From contig JAGAYR010000044.1 of assembly GCA_017940415.1 (NCBI GenBank), positions 186,001-250,000 on the forward strand: a stretch of DNA of 64,000 bases, written 5' to 3'. A program made the translations under genes and the position numbers. Below, one piece after another: positions 36,702 to 45,611 of the stretch. The first letter of the stretch is position 1, and the number at the start of each line of letters is the position of its first letter. The stretch comes from Lachnospiraceae bacterium. Lineage in GTDB: Bacteria; Bacillota; Clostridia; Lachnospirales; Lachnospiraceae. The notes under the pieces were generated by a model. That model was not told the DNA's origin. It ran no database searches and was given only the letters and a program-made list of their open reading frames with translations.

Positions 36702-38360
36702 TTATTCTACAGAAACGATGTAATAATAAACAGGCTGTCCACCCATCTGGATGTCTACATCAAGTGTAGAGAATTTAGCGGCAATCTGATCCTTAAGAGC
36801 ATTAGCGTCTTCTTCGGTAACATCAGCTCCGTAGTAAAGGCTGATCAGTTCGGAAGAATCATCAACCATCTCACCGATCATCTCAAGAACAACCTGATTC
36901 ATATCGGTACCGACAGAAAGAATCTTCTTGTCACCGATACCCATGTAGTCGCCTTTTCTGATCTCGTGATCATCAATGGAGGTATCTCTTACCGCATAGG
37001 TGATCTCACCGGTCTTAACAAGTCCGATAGCCTCAACCATAGCCTGCTCATTCTCATCAGCACTGCTTCCGGCGCTGAAGTTAATAGCGGCGGTAATACC
37101 CTGAGGAATGGTCTTAGTGGGGATTACAAGTACAACCTTATCGGTTGTAAGATCCCTTGCCTGATTTGCAGCCATGATGATGTTCTTATTATTGGGAAGA
37201 ACAAATACGGTCTTGGCATTTACCTTTTCAACAGCATCAAGGATATCAGCGGTTGAAGGGTTCATGGTCTGTCCGCCTTCGATGACATAGTCTACACCGA
37301 GGCTTCTGAAAATCTCGGCAAGTCCGTCGCCTGCGCTTACTGCAACAAATCCGAACTCGGAGGGCTCGCCCTTAGGCTCTGCGGGTGCTGTGGGAGCAAC
37401 ACTGTCAGCTGCTGCCTTAGCTTCTTCGGTCTTAAGCCTGCAGGTAACCTTAACATCGGAAAGAATACCGAATTTAAGTGCTTTCTGGAGTACAAGTCCG
37501 GGATCGTCGGTATTGATATCGATAACAACTTCGGTTCCGCTTACATTAAAGCTCTTAAGCTCTCCGATATCTTTAAGATATGATTTAACATCGCTTTCAA
37601 GCTTGCTGTTAACATTCTTGGAAAGCATTACTTTCATCTCGGTATGATAGATATTCTTCTGAACATCCTCAATCTTACCGGGTCTTGAATCATCAACTTT
37701 GGCAATGGGGTCATCGGAGATCGTAAGATCGATCTCTTTTCCGCTGAACATATCAACGGCGCCCTGAACAACCTTCATAAGTCCTGCTCCGCCTGAGTCA
37801 ACAACTCCTGCCTGCTTAAGAACAGGAAGAAGTTCAGGTGTCTGATCCAGAACTTTATATCCGTGCTCAAGAACTGCGGGAAGTATAACACCAAGATCCT
37901 CTTCTCCGTTCTCGATAAGCTCTGCAACCTTTTCACCCATTCCTCTTGCAACGGTAAGAATGGTACCCTCGGTGGGCTTCATTACAGCCTTATAAGCAGT
38001 TTCTACAGCTTTGGTGCATGCGGCTCCGAGAAGAGGTACGGTTATAACCTGCTCATCTCTGACAGCCTTTGTAAAGCCTCTGAGAAGCTGGGACAGAATA
38101 ACGCCGGAGTTTCCTCTGGCACCTCTGAGAGAGCCTCCGCTCATTGCTTTACAGAGTGACTTCATATCAGGCTCTTCGCCAAGATCTCTTACTTCCTTGG
38201 CAGCGGACATGATGGTCATTGTCATATTGGTTCCGGTATCTCCGTCCGGAACAGGGAATACATTCAGCTCATTGATTTCCTCTTTGCTATTATTGAGATA
38301 AATAGCACCGGCAAGAAACATTTTAGAAAAGAGCTTAATGTCTATCTCTTTGATTGCCAC
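36702..38360 (-). CDS. fakA: Fatty acid kinase catalytic subunit FakA (DAK2 domain protein, YloV)
   Basis: ATP-dependent kinase that phosphorylates FakB-bound fatty acids. The N-terminal DAK2 domain (about 10-200) has NVFPVPDGDTGTNM, the metal-binding aspartates, and GSLRGARGNSGVILSQLLRG; the C-terminal half (about 230-552) is the DAK1-like/DegV-like domain. 552 residues, normal length. The start is a GTG with AGGAGG 8 bases ahead. It follows asp23 by 13 bases, the order rpmB-asp23-fakA-recG being typical of Firmicutes. Confidence 0.92.
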   Translation of the reverse strand: MAIKEIDIKLFSKMFLAGAIYLNNSKEEINELNVFPVPDGDTGTNMTMTIMSAAKEVRDLGEEPDMKSLCKAMSGGSLRGARGNSGVILSQLLRGFTKAVRDEQVITVPLLGAACTKAVETAYKAVMKPTEGTILTVARGMGEKVAELIENGEEDLGVILPAVLEHGYKVLDQTPELLPVLKQAGVVDSGGAGLMKVVQGAVDMFSGKEIDLTISDDPIAKVDDSRPGKIEDVQKNIYHTEMKVMLSKNVNSKLESDVKSYLKDIGELKSFNVSGTEVVIDINTDDPGLVLQKALKFGILSDVKVTCRLKTEEAKAAADSVAPTAPAEPKGEPSEFGFVAVSAGDGLAEIFRSLGVDYVIEGGQTMNPSTADILDAVEKVNAKTVFVLPNNKNIIMAANQARDLTTDKVVLVIPTKTIPQGITAAINFSAGSSADENEQAMVEAIGLVKTGEITYAVRDTSIDDHEIRKGDYMGIGDKKILSVGTDMNQVVLEMIGEMVDDSSELISLYYGADVTEEDANALKDQIAAKFSTLDVDIQMGGQPVYYYIVSVE

Positions 38361-38373
38361 GAATAGATCCTCC

Positions 38374-38736
38374 TTAGTCGATCACTCTGACGCCTTCAAC
38401 GAAGATATTGATCTTCTCGACATCGAGTCCTGTGAATTCTTCAACCTTATATTTGACGCTCTCGATAAGATTGTCAGATACCGTCAAAATGCTGACACCG
38501 TAAGCAACTATCACATGAAAATCAAGGATAAGTTTGCGCTCGGATGAAAGTCTCACATTGATACCCCTTGAAAGGTTCTCAGTGCGAAGAATTTTGGCGA
38601 TGCCGTCTCTCATGCTGATTCCGGCCATACCGACTATTCCTATGCATTCAATGGCAACACTGCCCGCATACTGAGCGATAACATCGTTGTCTACGACAAT
38701 GTTTCCCATATGTGTGTTCATGGAAGAGCTCTTCAT
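38374..38736 (-). CDS. Asp23/Gls24 family envelope stress protein
   Basis: A 120-residue member of the alkaline-shock protein family (YloU-like), which tends to form membrane-proximal filaments in other Firmicutes. Family features are VVAYGVSILTVSDNLIESVKY and the VEKINIFVEGVRV ending. GGAGG lies 7 bases before the ATG. It is always paired with a YloV/FakA gene in this order, and is here too. Confidence 0.9.
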   Translation of the reverse strand: MKSSSMNTHMGNIVVDNDVIAQYAGSVAIECIGIVGMAGISMRDGIAKILRTENLSRGINVRLSSERKLILDFHVIVAYGVSILTVSDNLIESVKYKVEEFTGLDVEKINIFVEGVRVID

Positions 38737-38769
38737 ATAAAATCCTCCTTTACTGCAAAACTGCGCTTT

Positions 38770-38778
38770 ATTATACCA
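38770..38778 (-). promoter_or_regulatory. asp23-fakA extended -10 promoter
   Basis: Minus strand TGGTATAAT, an extended -10 with a perfect TATAAT; no good -35 at 17 bases. The leader to the asp23 start would be about 27 bases. Confidence 0.55.
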
Positions 38779-38820
38779 TAATATCTACAATTAAATGGTA
38801 AAAATAATGAAAAATATTTC

Positions 38821-38849
38821 TTGCATTATTAAATAGGCTCTGATAATAT
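38821..38849 (+). promoter_or_regulatory. rpmB promoter
   Basis: TTGCAT (38821-38826), 17-base spacer ending in TGA, then TAATAT (38844-38849). Each box matches consensus at four of six positions and a TGn extension helps. Confidence 0.45.
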
Positions 38850-38913
38850 ACATATGTTGCGTTTCAAGCGATTGAATTATGTTAATTAGATTATAACGCC
38901 GGGAGGTGAGAAT

Positions 38914-39099
38914 ATGGCAAAGTGTGATGTATGCGGAAAGGGAATCCATTTCGGAAATAATGTGAGTCACTCTCACAGAAGATCAAATGCAATCTGGAAG
39001 TCCAACGTTCTTAGCGTAAAGTGCAAAGTTAACGGACAGTCCAAGAGAATGCATGTCTGCTCAAGATGCCTTCGCAGCGGTGCTGTAGAGCGTGCATAA
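38914..39099 (+). CDS. rpmB: 50S ribosomal protein L28
   Basis: 61-residue L28 of the large ribosomal subunit, in the zinc-binding (four-cysteine) form: CDVCGKG near the N-terminus and CSRCLRSG near the C-terminus. NVSHSHRRSNAIWKSN is the family signature. GGGAGGTGAGAAT precedes the ATG. Transcribed divergently from asp23-fakA. Confidence 0.96.
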   Translation: MAKCDVCGKGIHFGNNVSHSHRRSNAIWKSNVLSVKCKVNGQSKRMHVCSRCLRSGAVERA

Positions 39100-39117
39100 T
39101 TAAATTATGTATATATG

Positions 39118-39147
39118 AGAACAGGCTTTATGCCTGTTCTTTTTTTG
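39118..39147 (+). terminator. rpmB terminator
   Basis: Stem AGAACAGGC / GCCTGTTCT with a 5-base loop, then a run of T. Directly follows rpmB. Confidence 0.9.
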
Positions 39148-39156
39148 CATAATAAT

Positions 39157-39181
39157 ACTCCCTGCCGTTTTAGCAGGGAGT
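39157..39181 (-). terminator. Terminator of the J-domain protein transcript
   Basis: Stem ACTCCCTGC / GCAGGGAGT with a 7-base loop; on the minus strand it is followed by an A/T-rich stretch with a weak T-run. Confidence 0.6.
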
Positions 39182-39186
39182 TTATT

Positions 39187-39750
39187 TTATGCCTTTCTTC
39201 TGTGATATTCCTTATTAATGGCCCTGCTCAGTCTCTCGTCTCCGCACAGATTATCCGGATGAAAGATCTTGACCAGATCTTTATATCTCTTTCTGAGCAT
39301 GGAAGTATTCGTGATGTTCGAAAACAGCACGCATGCGATTGAGTCAAAGTCCGATTCGGACAGATGCGAAAGATCCGGAGCATTCATATCAGACATCCCC
39401 AGTCTTCTGCTGGCTTCAAATTCTTCCTTTTCCCGTTCGAATTTACGTCTGTCTTCCTCAAGATTTCTGAATCCGTCTTTAAGGATTTCCATCTTCTTAT
39501 CGAAGAACATGTTTTCCTGACGGAGTCTTTGCCTCTCCTGAGTGGTGCGCCTGTTGAGCTCATTTAATTCATCCCTGAGAATTACTCTGTCCTTCATGAA
39601 TGATTCCTGAAGATTCTTAAGTTCGCTCTTCTCATGATCCAGCTTTTGCTTTTCCGCATCAAGGCGCATATTTTCCTGGAAAAGAAATAATTTGAGTTTC
39701 TTTAACTCTTCTTCATTTTCGGTTTGAACTATTTTTTCCCAGTCGATCAC
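39187..39750 (-). CDS. Coiled-coil protein with C-terminal J-like domain
   Basis: A 187-residue protein. Residues about 10-118 form a highly charged coiled coil (Lys, Glu, Arg); residues about 135-187 resemble a J domain, RKRYKDLVKIFHPDN, with an HPD motif at 164-166, the DnaK-stimulating signature. J domains are usually N-terminal, so the order is reversed. No zinc-finger or client-binding domain of DnaJ is seen. Role unknown; recruitment of DnaK to a coiled-coil partner is an inference. First-to-last order in the group is 41551 gene, DUF2953, ytfJ, then this gene. Confidence 0.72.
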   Translation of the reverse strand: MIDWEKIVQTENEEELKKLKLFLFQENMRLDAEKQKLDHEKSELKNLQESFMKDRVILRDELNELNRRTTQERQRLRQENMFFDKKMEILKDGFRNLEEDRRKFEREKEEFEASRRLGMSDMNAPDLSHLSESDFDSIACVLFSNITNTSMLRKRYKDLVKIFHPDNLCGDERLSRAINKEYHRRKA

Positions 39751-39768
39751 AGTTTTTACCTGAAATTA

Positions 39769-40161
39769 TTATTCGGGGAACGCTGCATCTTTTAATTCGT
39801 CGTCTTCGGGTCCGCCGTTCTTATCCTTGGATATCCTGTGAATAACCTCGGGTACCATATCAAGGATCTTTGTAATGGAATCCTGATTCTTAACGGACAA
39901 AAGTCTGGTGGTACCGTCTTTGATGACTATGATGGCATTGGGTGATACTTTTCCGCCCATTCCGCCTGCGGAAGAATTTTTATTGTAATTCCTGCTCTCA
40001 TTACCGCTGCCTGCGGCAACACCGAAAGAAACATCTACAAGGGGAATTATGGTGGTATCACCGACTACTACGGGCTGGCCCACAACGGTTTTGGATGAAA
40101 GAACCGCATCCATTCCGCTCAGCAGTGAATCGATTACTTCTTTTTTATTGGAATCGGCCAT
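39769..40161 (-). CDS. ytfJ: GerW family sporulation protein YtfJ
   Basis: A 130-residue YtfJ/GerW protein; in Bacillus it is a sporulation protein associated with germination. The core GQPVVVGDTTIIPLVDVSFG and a Gly-rich loop ending in GGMGGKVSPNAIIVI mark the family. AAGGAG sits 8 bases before the ATG. It follows a DUF2953 protein, the same pairing as ytfI-ytfJ in Bacillus. Presence does not prove sporulation, as non-sporulating Lachnospiraceae keep it. Confidence 0.9.
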   Translation of the reverse strand: MADSNKKEVIDSLLSGMDAVLSSKTVVGQPVVVGDTTIIPLVDVSFGVAAGSGNESRNYNKNSSAGGMGGKVSPNAIIVIKDGTTRLLSVKNQDSITKILDMVPEVIHRISKDKNGGPEDDELKDAAFPE

Positions 40162-40178
40162 CTCGGTACTCCTTAAGA

Positions 40179-41228
40179 TCAGGCAGCTTTTTCCTCGGCT
40201 GCTTCATGGTTTTCTTTTCTTTTACTATGGTGCTTATAGGATCTGTAGAGCTTAATGACGTTCCTGTTAAGGATGACACAAAGAGCATTCCACAGGATGC
40301 ACCACAGGTTAAAATGTCCTTTACAATACAGATTTCCCTCAAAAACTTTACGTTCAAAATCAGGGATAACACGTGAGGAAGCGTCAAAGCGTTTTGCAAA
40401 TAAGGTATAAACTCCGTAAACCTTACCCGTAAAATCCGGAGAATCAAACCCGAAGGTAATATCCGCATGGGCTCTTCTCGGAAGAATCTTCTTGAGGATA
40501 CGCTTTAATCTCTTCTTAACCGTAAAAAAGGCATTTTTTGCTTCGTTGGAATTATAGAGATTTCTGTAATATCTGTATTCCGAACGCGCTCTTCTTATTT
40601 TATCACAAATTTCCTCGAATTTTAATTTAATCTTGCGTAAAACAGAATCCTCTTCATCCTCAAAATCATCTTTTTCCCGGGATTCAGCTGATTCCGAAGA
40701 CTCTTCATTATCAGAAAATTCATCTTCCGAAACATTTTCATCAGAACCGTTTTCTTCAGTATCATTATTCTCGGTAGTGTCCGAATCAGCATTTTCATCG
40801 GATATTTCAGATTCCTCAGGATTGTCGGACTCACCAAATCCGGAATCAACTGCTTCTAAATTTGAATCCTCCGAGGAATCAGCCTCTTCTTCGTCCAGAG
40901 CATCGAGAGCATCATCAAGCTCACTCAGATCATATTCTTCGCCCTCGTCTTTATTGTCGTCAGGTATTCTGAGCTTAAAAACCGTAAAAAACAAAACTTT
41001 AACCCGAACGTAAAATGCATCGGTATATTCAGCCCTTGCCCGTAAAATACTGAAAAAATAGGAAATTTTCAAAAGCCCCTCAGGTTTATTATCAGCTTCA
41101 GCCGTGCATGATAATCTGTACCTGACCGGTAGTACCAGAGCCAGGATAATAAGCACCAAAACAAGCCCCAGCACTGACAGGAGCACAATACCGATTATCT
41201 GAAGGATTTTTAGAATCACAGCGAGCAT
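40179..41228 (-). CDS. DUF2953 domain protein with long acidic insert
   Basis: A 349-residue protein with an N-terminal membrane helix (about 6-32), then the two halves of a DUF2953 domain (about 35-92 and 205-315) separated by an approximately 110-residue insert that is almost all Asp, Glu, Ser and Asn. The C-terminal half has ADITFGFDSPDFTGKVYGVY, characteristic of the family. It corresponds in position to Bacillus ytfI. The tail is basic. The start overlaps the previous gene by 13 bases. Confidence 0.8.
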   Translation of the reverse strand: MLAVILKILQIIGIVLLSVLGLVLVLIILALVLPVRYRLSCTAEADNKPEGLLKISYFFSILRARAEYTDAFYVRVKVLFFTVFKLRIPDDNKDEGEEYDLSELDDALDALDEEEADSSEDSNLEAVDSGFGESDNPEESEISDENADSDTTENNDTEENGSDENVSEDEFSDNEESSESAESREKDDFEDEEDSVLRKIKLKFEEICDKIRRARSEYRYYRNLYNSNEAKNAFFTVKKRLKRILKKILPRRAHADITFGFDSPDFTGKVYGVYTLFAKRFDASSRVIPDFERKVFEGNLYCKGHFNLWCILWNALCVILNRNVIKLYRSYKHHSKRKENHEAAEEKAA

Positions 41229-41551
41229 ACGTATTCTTTGAGATTAAGATCACCACGGGTATTTAAGCATTCTTCGGTGATCTTTCTGACCAATTCAAAA
41301 GCCTCATCTTCATCATCCGCAATTCCCACAGCTTCCGGAACTTTTCCTTCCCAGATACTGGATTTCAGATTAGAGGGTGAGACTATATCGAAATTCTCAT
41401 CTGCTTTATCCGATAACAAAATCAGCTTATAAGAGCCCTTCCCTTTTAAGATTTTATTTTTTATCTTAGGAAGTTTTTTGGAACTTATGGAATCGGATAA
41501 ATACAGGGACTCTCTGAAATTGACTTCTATAACATCTTTAAACAATTTCAT
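41216..41551 (-). CDS. Small protein of unknown function
   Basis: I do not recognise this 111-residue protein. It is soluble, with a basic N-terminal half and an acidic C-terminal helix region (DDEDEAFELVRKITEECL). It overlaps the DUF2953 start by 13 bases, which supports its reality and cotranslation. Confidence 0.6.
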   Translation of the reverse strand: MKLFKDVIEVNFRESLYLSDSISSKKLPKIKNKILKGKGSYKLILLSDKADENFDIVSPSNLKSSIWEGKVPEAVGIADDEDEAFELVRKITEECLNTRGDLNLKEYVCSL

Positions 41552-41573
41552 ATGAATAAATATACCACAGAAA

Positions 41574-41603
41574 TTGACACAGACCTTAGAAATAATTTAA
41601 AAT
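41574..41603 (+). promoter_or_regulatory. Promoter of the HD-GYP-like gene
   Basis: TTGACA (41574-41579), 18-base spacer, TAAAAT (41598-41603). A small palindrome AGTCTGACAGACT follows at 41620-41632 in the leader and may be regulatory. Confidence 0.6.
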
Positions 41604-41668
41604 TTATTGTGTTCGGAATAGTCTGACAGACTATATATGGACGCATCCCGGACTGAATAGAGGATATT

Positions 41669-42724
41669 ATGAAAACAATATCGAGAATGGAATTGCAGGA
41701 AGGAATGGAACTTGCGGAGCCCGTGGAGGCTGCAGGCAAGGTCATTTACAATGCCGGCACCAAAGTAACACAGGCTGTAATAACCAAACTTTCCCATTAC
41801 GATGTCATCGCAGTCACCATCATGGAAGATGTGGATTATGCGACAACTCACAACGAAAAGATCCAGTTTGACGAAGATTTCAGAAATTTCAGACAGAAAT
41901 ACAATGATTGTCTTTCCAGATACAAAGGCGTTATGCTCTCCTATCTGGGAACAAAATTTTCGATCCCCTCTCAAAATCTTATAGATATATATAAAGATTG
42001 CTATTCTACTGTAAAAAACGAAAAGCAGCTTCTGGATTTCATGTACAATCTTGCCCCCAATGAGGACGAGCTCACTTATACCCAGTCTTTCAACGCAGCT
42101 CTCCTGTGCGGTGCATTCGGTAACTGGCTTACTCTTCCGGATGATAAAAAGAGACTGCTCATCCTCTGCGGATTCTATTATGATATTGGAAAATGGAAGA
42201 TTCCTTCCGAGATTCTCTGGAAACCCGGCAAACTCAGCGATCAGGAATATGCACTTGTAAAACAGCACACTCTTCTGGGATTCCAGCTGGTAAAAAACGA
42301 TACAGCTCTTTCTGAAGATATAAAGAAGTGCATCCTGATGCATCACGAGAAAATGGACGGATCGGGTTATCCCTGTAATCTGAAAGGTGATAAGATCAAT
42401 ATCTATGCCAGATACCTTGCAATAGTCGACACTTATATCGCAATGGCATCCGCCAGAACATTCAGACTCGCATTTACCCCCCTCCAGATCATCGGCGCAT
42501 TCGAAAAGGATATGCAGAAATATGACGCCACCATCCTGATGCCCCTTATCGAAAGGATTTCGGACGCTCAGATCGGAACAACCGTCCAGCTAAACGACGG
42601 AACCGATTGGGAAGTAATGCTGATCAACAAAAACTGCTATTCAAGACCCATGCTGAGAAATGCCGGTAATATGATCGTTAATCTGGCAGAAAGACCGGAC
42701 CTTGAAATCGTAAAGATAATCTAA
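41669..42724 (+). CDS. Degenerate HD-GYP domain protein
   Basis: 351 residues. The C-terminal half (about 135-320) is clearly related to HD-GYP c-di-GMP phosphodiesterases: KPGKLSDQEYALVKQH, HHEKMDGSGYP and AIVDTYIAM. However, the HD pair reads YD (171-172) and the first metal-binding His is Gln139 (YTQS in place of H-S), so two metal ligands are gone and phosphodiesterase activity is unlikely. The N-terminal domain (about 1-60) resembles the DUF3391-like region common in these proteins. Probably a c-di-GMP binding or regulatory protein (inference). Converges on the PBP gene. Confidence 0.85.
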   Translation: MKTISRMELQEGMELAEPVEAAGKVIYNAGTKVTQAVITKLSHYDVIAVTIMEDVDYATTHNEKIQFDEDFRNFRQKYNDCLSRYKGVMLSYLGTKFSIPSQNLIDIYKDCYSTVKNEKQLLDFMYNLAPNEDELTYTQSFNAALLCGAFGNWLTLPDDKKRLLILCGFYYDIGKWKIPSEILWKPGKLSDQEYALVKQHTLLGFQLVKNDTALSEDIKKCILMHHEKMDGSGYPCNLKGDKINIYARYLAIVDTYIAMASARTFRLAFTPLQIIGAFEKDMQKYDATILMPLIERISDAQIGTTVQLNDGTDWEVMLINKNCYSRPMLRNAGNMIVNLAERPDLEIVKII

Positions 42725-42735
42725 TAACCAATAAT

Positions 42736-42810
42736 AAGATGATAATAGGGACGCTACAGTTTTATCACCGAGCTTTGGTGACAAAACTGTAGCGTCCCTA
42801 CTGTCATCTT
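42736..42810. repeat. REP-like palindrome, copy A
   Basis: Two 34-base arms (42736-42769 and 42777-42810) with three mismatches around a 7-base loop. The core is GGGACGCTACAGTTTT. It lies between convergent genes and could serve as a terminator for both. Shares its core with copies B and C. Confidence 0.85.
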
Positions 42811-44266
42811 AAACGCCGAAATAAGCGTCGAATATTCTCTTTGCAAGCGGAACCGCGTACTCAACACCGGTGCCCGCTTTTTCTATTATAATTGTAACAC
42901 AGATCTCAGGATCTTCAGCAGGGGCAAATGCGGTAAACCAGGCATGGGATTCGTTAATGTCATTGGCAAACTCCGCCGTACCGGTCTTGCCCGCAACAGT
43001 GTAGTTATCATTAACAAGTACCCTTGCTGTTCCGTATTCACAGACCGCAGTCATAAGTTCGGTCAGGAATTCTGCTTCATCCGGACTTATAACCATACCT
43101 GCGCTTTCGGGAGAAAAGCTTCTGATCACATTACCGTTTTCATCAACTATCTCATCGATCAGATAAGGCTTCATCATCTCTCCGCCGTTTGCTATGGCCT
43201 GAGTGATCATATTCAAATGCAAAGGAGTCAGAGTTGTTTTTCCCTGTCCGATAGAAGTCTGCATAATATCATAATCGGTTGATGCAGCCCCCACATATGC
43301 TCTGCCGTAATTGGCCAGAAGGTCTGTAGGCAGTCTTCTGTTAAAATACAGATCATCCATGGTATCCGCCCACATATCCCTGTCCAAAGACAGACCAATG
43401 TTTACAAAGGACGAATTACAGGATTTTGCAAAGGAAGATATCAGATCAAGATCTCCGTGAACAGTTCCGTAAATACAGCTGATCCGATAATCATCGTGCA
43501 TTATATTACCAGTACATTCGAACCTGTAATCTTCCCATGTATCAGGATTTTGCTTGTAGAAAGCCAGCGCAGTGATGATCTTAAACGTGGATCCCGGAGG
43601 ATACAGACCCTGTGTAGCTCTGTTAAGAAGCTGTGAACCCTTGGGATCTGATGTAATAGCTTCCCAGTCTTCTTTAATCGAACCGGGATTGAAATTTGGA
43701 TGAGAAACAAGAGCAAGTATCCTGCCCGTTTTAACTTCGGTAACTATAACCGCACCGTTGTATAAACCCAGATAATCATCCGCAACCTGCTGCAGATTAA
43801 CATCGAGAGTACTCATTACGTTATATCCGGGATCTTTTACATTCTCCAGATCGTTATCAACTCTTTCAGACAGAGTTGCACCGGAATGCATCAGATAATA
43901 GTTGGCATAATCCTCAATGCCCATACGTCCGTTAACCGAATAACCTACTGCATGTGCAAAGACGGAACCGTAAGGATAATATCTTCTCTCAACTCCGTTT
44001 TCATCTATCCTGGACTCGGCAAGTATCTCTCCACCCGAAGCATAGATTGTTCCTCTTAAAACATTCTGTTCCTGAAGTTCCTGACGATTGTTGTAACTGT
44101 TGTCATAAAGCTCCATTGTCGAAGTAGATACAAATATTCCAAGATATATAAACATGCCGAAAAACAGTGCGCAAAAGATTGCCACCGTAACATTTATCAG
44201 CACCATGGATTTATATCTGGGCGATGAATCAATGTACTTTTGTATCAGGTTTCGTATTTTTTTCAT
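42809..44266 (-). CDS. Penicillin-binding protein transpeptidase (PBP2-like)
   Basis: Membrane-anchored peptidoglycan transpeptidase, 485 residues. Membrane helix near 22-46; active-site motifs are PGSTFK (nucleophile Ser), SCN in FAKSCNSSFVN, and KTGTAE. The N-terminal segment includes NVLRGTIYASGGEILAES, a dimerisation-region signature. There is no transglycosylase domain. It overlaps the upstream FtsW/RodA gene by 38 bases, a typical SEDS-PBP pair in which the two proteins polymerise and cross-link glycan together. Confidence 0.93.
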   Translation of the reverse strand: MKKIRNLIQKYIDSSPRYKSMVLINVTVAIFCALFFGMFIYLGIFVSTSTMELYDNSYNNRQELQEQNVLRGTIYASGGEILAESRIDENGVERRYYPYGSVFAHAVGYSVNGRMGIEDYANYYLMHSGATLSERVDNDLENVKDPGYNVMSTLDVNLQQVADDYLGLYNGAVIVTEVKTGRILALVSHPNFNPGSIKEDWEAITSDPKGSQLLNRATQGLYPPGSTFKIITALAFYKQNPDTWEDYRFECTGNIMHDDYRISCIYGTVHGDLDLISSFAKSCNSSFVNIGLSLDRDMWADTMDDLYFNRRLPTDLLANYGRAYVGAASTDYDIMQTSIGQGKTTLTPLHLNMITQAIANGGEMMKPYLIDEIVDENGNVIRSFSPESAGMVISPDEAEFLTELMTAVCEYGTARVLVNDNYTVAGKTGTAEFANDINESHAWFTAFAPAEDPEICVTIIIEKAGTGVEYAVPLAKRIFDAYFGV

Positions 44267-45587
44267 CTAATGACTTTTCGTATTTCAAGGATTTTATATA
44301 AATGCCCTGCACTATGAAAAACATAATAAACGTGGATAATACCGAGCTTCCTCCGTAACTGATAAAAGGAAGTGTCACACCGGTCAGAGGTATAAACTTG
44401 ATGCCTCCACCTACGGTCAAAAAGACCTGGAAGATATACATAACACCGATGCCGTAAACAACTATCTGATAAAACTTATCTCCGATAATTCGGGACATAA
44501 ACATCATCCTGTAGAAGCAGCATAAACATATAGTCAGAACACACAGTGCAAAAAGTAGTCCAAACTCTTCACACATGGCTGAAAAAATAAGATCCTGATC
44601 CACGTAAGGAATGTCCCAGGGCCTTCCCTGCATAAGCCCGGCACCAAACCATCCTCCTGATGATATTGCAAAAAGGGACTGGGTAATCTGATATGCCTGG
44701 TCATCTATATAAGTCCAGGGATCAAGGAAAGCCACCACTCTTACTTTGACATGATCAAAAATATTGTAAGCCGCTACACAGGCTATTGCTCCACCGGCCA
44801 GTCCCGTAAGCAGATACCAGTAATTATGAGTGGACATTATAAGAATCATGAAATATGCGACAAAGAATATTAAAGCACTTCCGAGATCTTTGGAAAGAAC
44901 AAGGATTATAACAAAGCATCCTGATATAACCGCAGAAATGAAAATCCATTTGAGATCGTTATACTTATATAAAAGTGCAGCAATGAAAAACAGGAAAAGG
45001 ATCTTAACTATCTCCGAAGGCTGGAAGGTAAAACCCTTTATAGTATAGGTTATGTGAGCTCCGTTCACCTTGGTCCCGGTAAGAACGATCAAAAGCGCAA
45101 CAATGCCCACTCCCGCATATACCCAAAGGAGTTTTCTGAAAAATCTGAATCTTTCAATCACAAAGGGGATTGCAAGACATATAGCAAAAGAAACCAGAGT
45201 AATGATGTACTGCCTGAATGCTCTTGTAAAAGAAAGCCTTGATACTATGCAAAGTCCGAGACCGGACAGCAGACACATATTATTAAGCAATACCCTGTCC
45301 GCTTTATCATAGATAATGGTCACGATCGTGATCATAAAAAACAGAAATAACGTGATAAAGGCAAAGAGATACAGGTATTCTTCTTTACCCGAAACAAAGG
45401 TCATGTCAAGAAAACACAAAAACATCAGAACGAGTAAAACCCCGCTCTGCAGCGAACAGCATATCGATACGGCCTTTTTATTTTTCGAAAAATTACATAC
45501 CAGGGCAAGACCGGTATATAAAAGCATGGTAAAGGCAATAAGATACTTCGATAATTCAATTACATAATACTTCAGAGTGATCTGCAC
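44229..45587 (-). CDS. FtsW/RodA/SpoVE family glycosyltransferase
   Basis: SEDS-family peptidoglycan polymerase, 452 residues with about ten transmembrane helices. Signatures include GFTFQPSEIVKILFL, KDLGSALIFFVAYF and the C-terminal GVTLPFISYGGSSVLS. GTG start with AAGGAG 8 bases ahead. Partner of the overlapping PBP. Whether it serves elongation, division or another role cannot be fixed from sequence. Confidence 0.93.
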   Translation of the reverse strand: MQITLKYYVIELSKYLIAFTMLLYTGLALVCNFSKNKKAVSICCSLQSGVLLVLMFLCFLDMTFVSGKEEYLYLFAFITLFLFFMITIVTIIYDKADRVLLNNMCLLSGLGLCIVSRLSFTRAFRQYIITLVSFAICLAIPFVIERFRFFRKLLWVYAGVGIVALLIVLTGTKVNGAHITYTIKGFTFQPSEIVKILFLFFIAALLYKYNDLKWIFISAVISGCFVIILVLSKDLGSALIFFVAYFMILIMSTHNYWYLLTGLAGGAIACVAAYNIFDHVKVRVVAFLDPWTYIDDQAYQITQSLFAISSGGWFGAGLMQGRPWDIPYVDQDLIFSAMCEEFGLLFALCVLTICLCCFYRMMFMSRIIGDKFYQIVVYGIGVMYIFQVFLTVGGGIKFIPLTGVTLPFISYGGSSVLSTFIMFFIVQGIYIKSLKYEKSLDEKNTKPDTKVH

Positions 45588-45611
45588 TCTATTACTCCTT
45601 AAAAAGGACGG

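Noticed and set aside
38737-38913. tRNA or riboswitch in the rpmB-asp23 intergenic region
   Set aside because: The sequence is A/T rich with divergent promoter elements only; no cloverleaf or conserved riboswitch core was seen.
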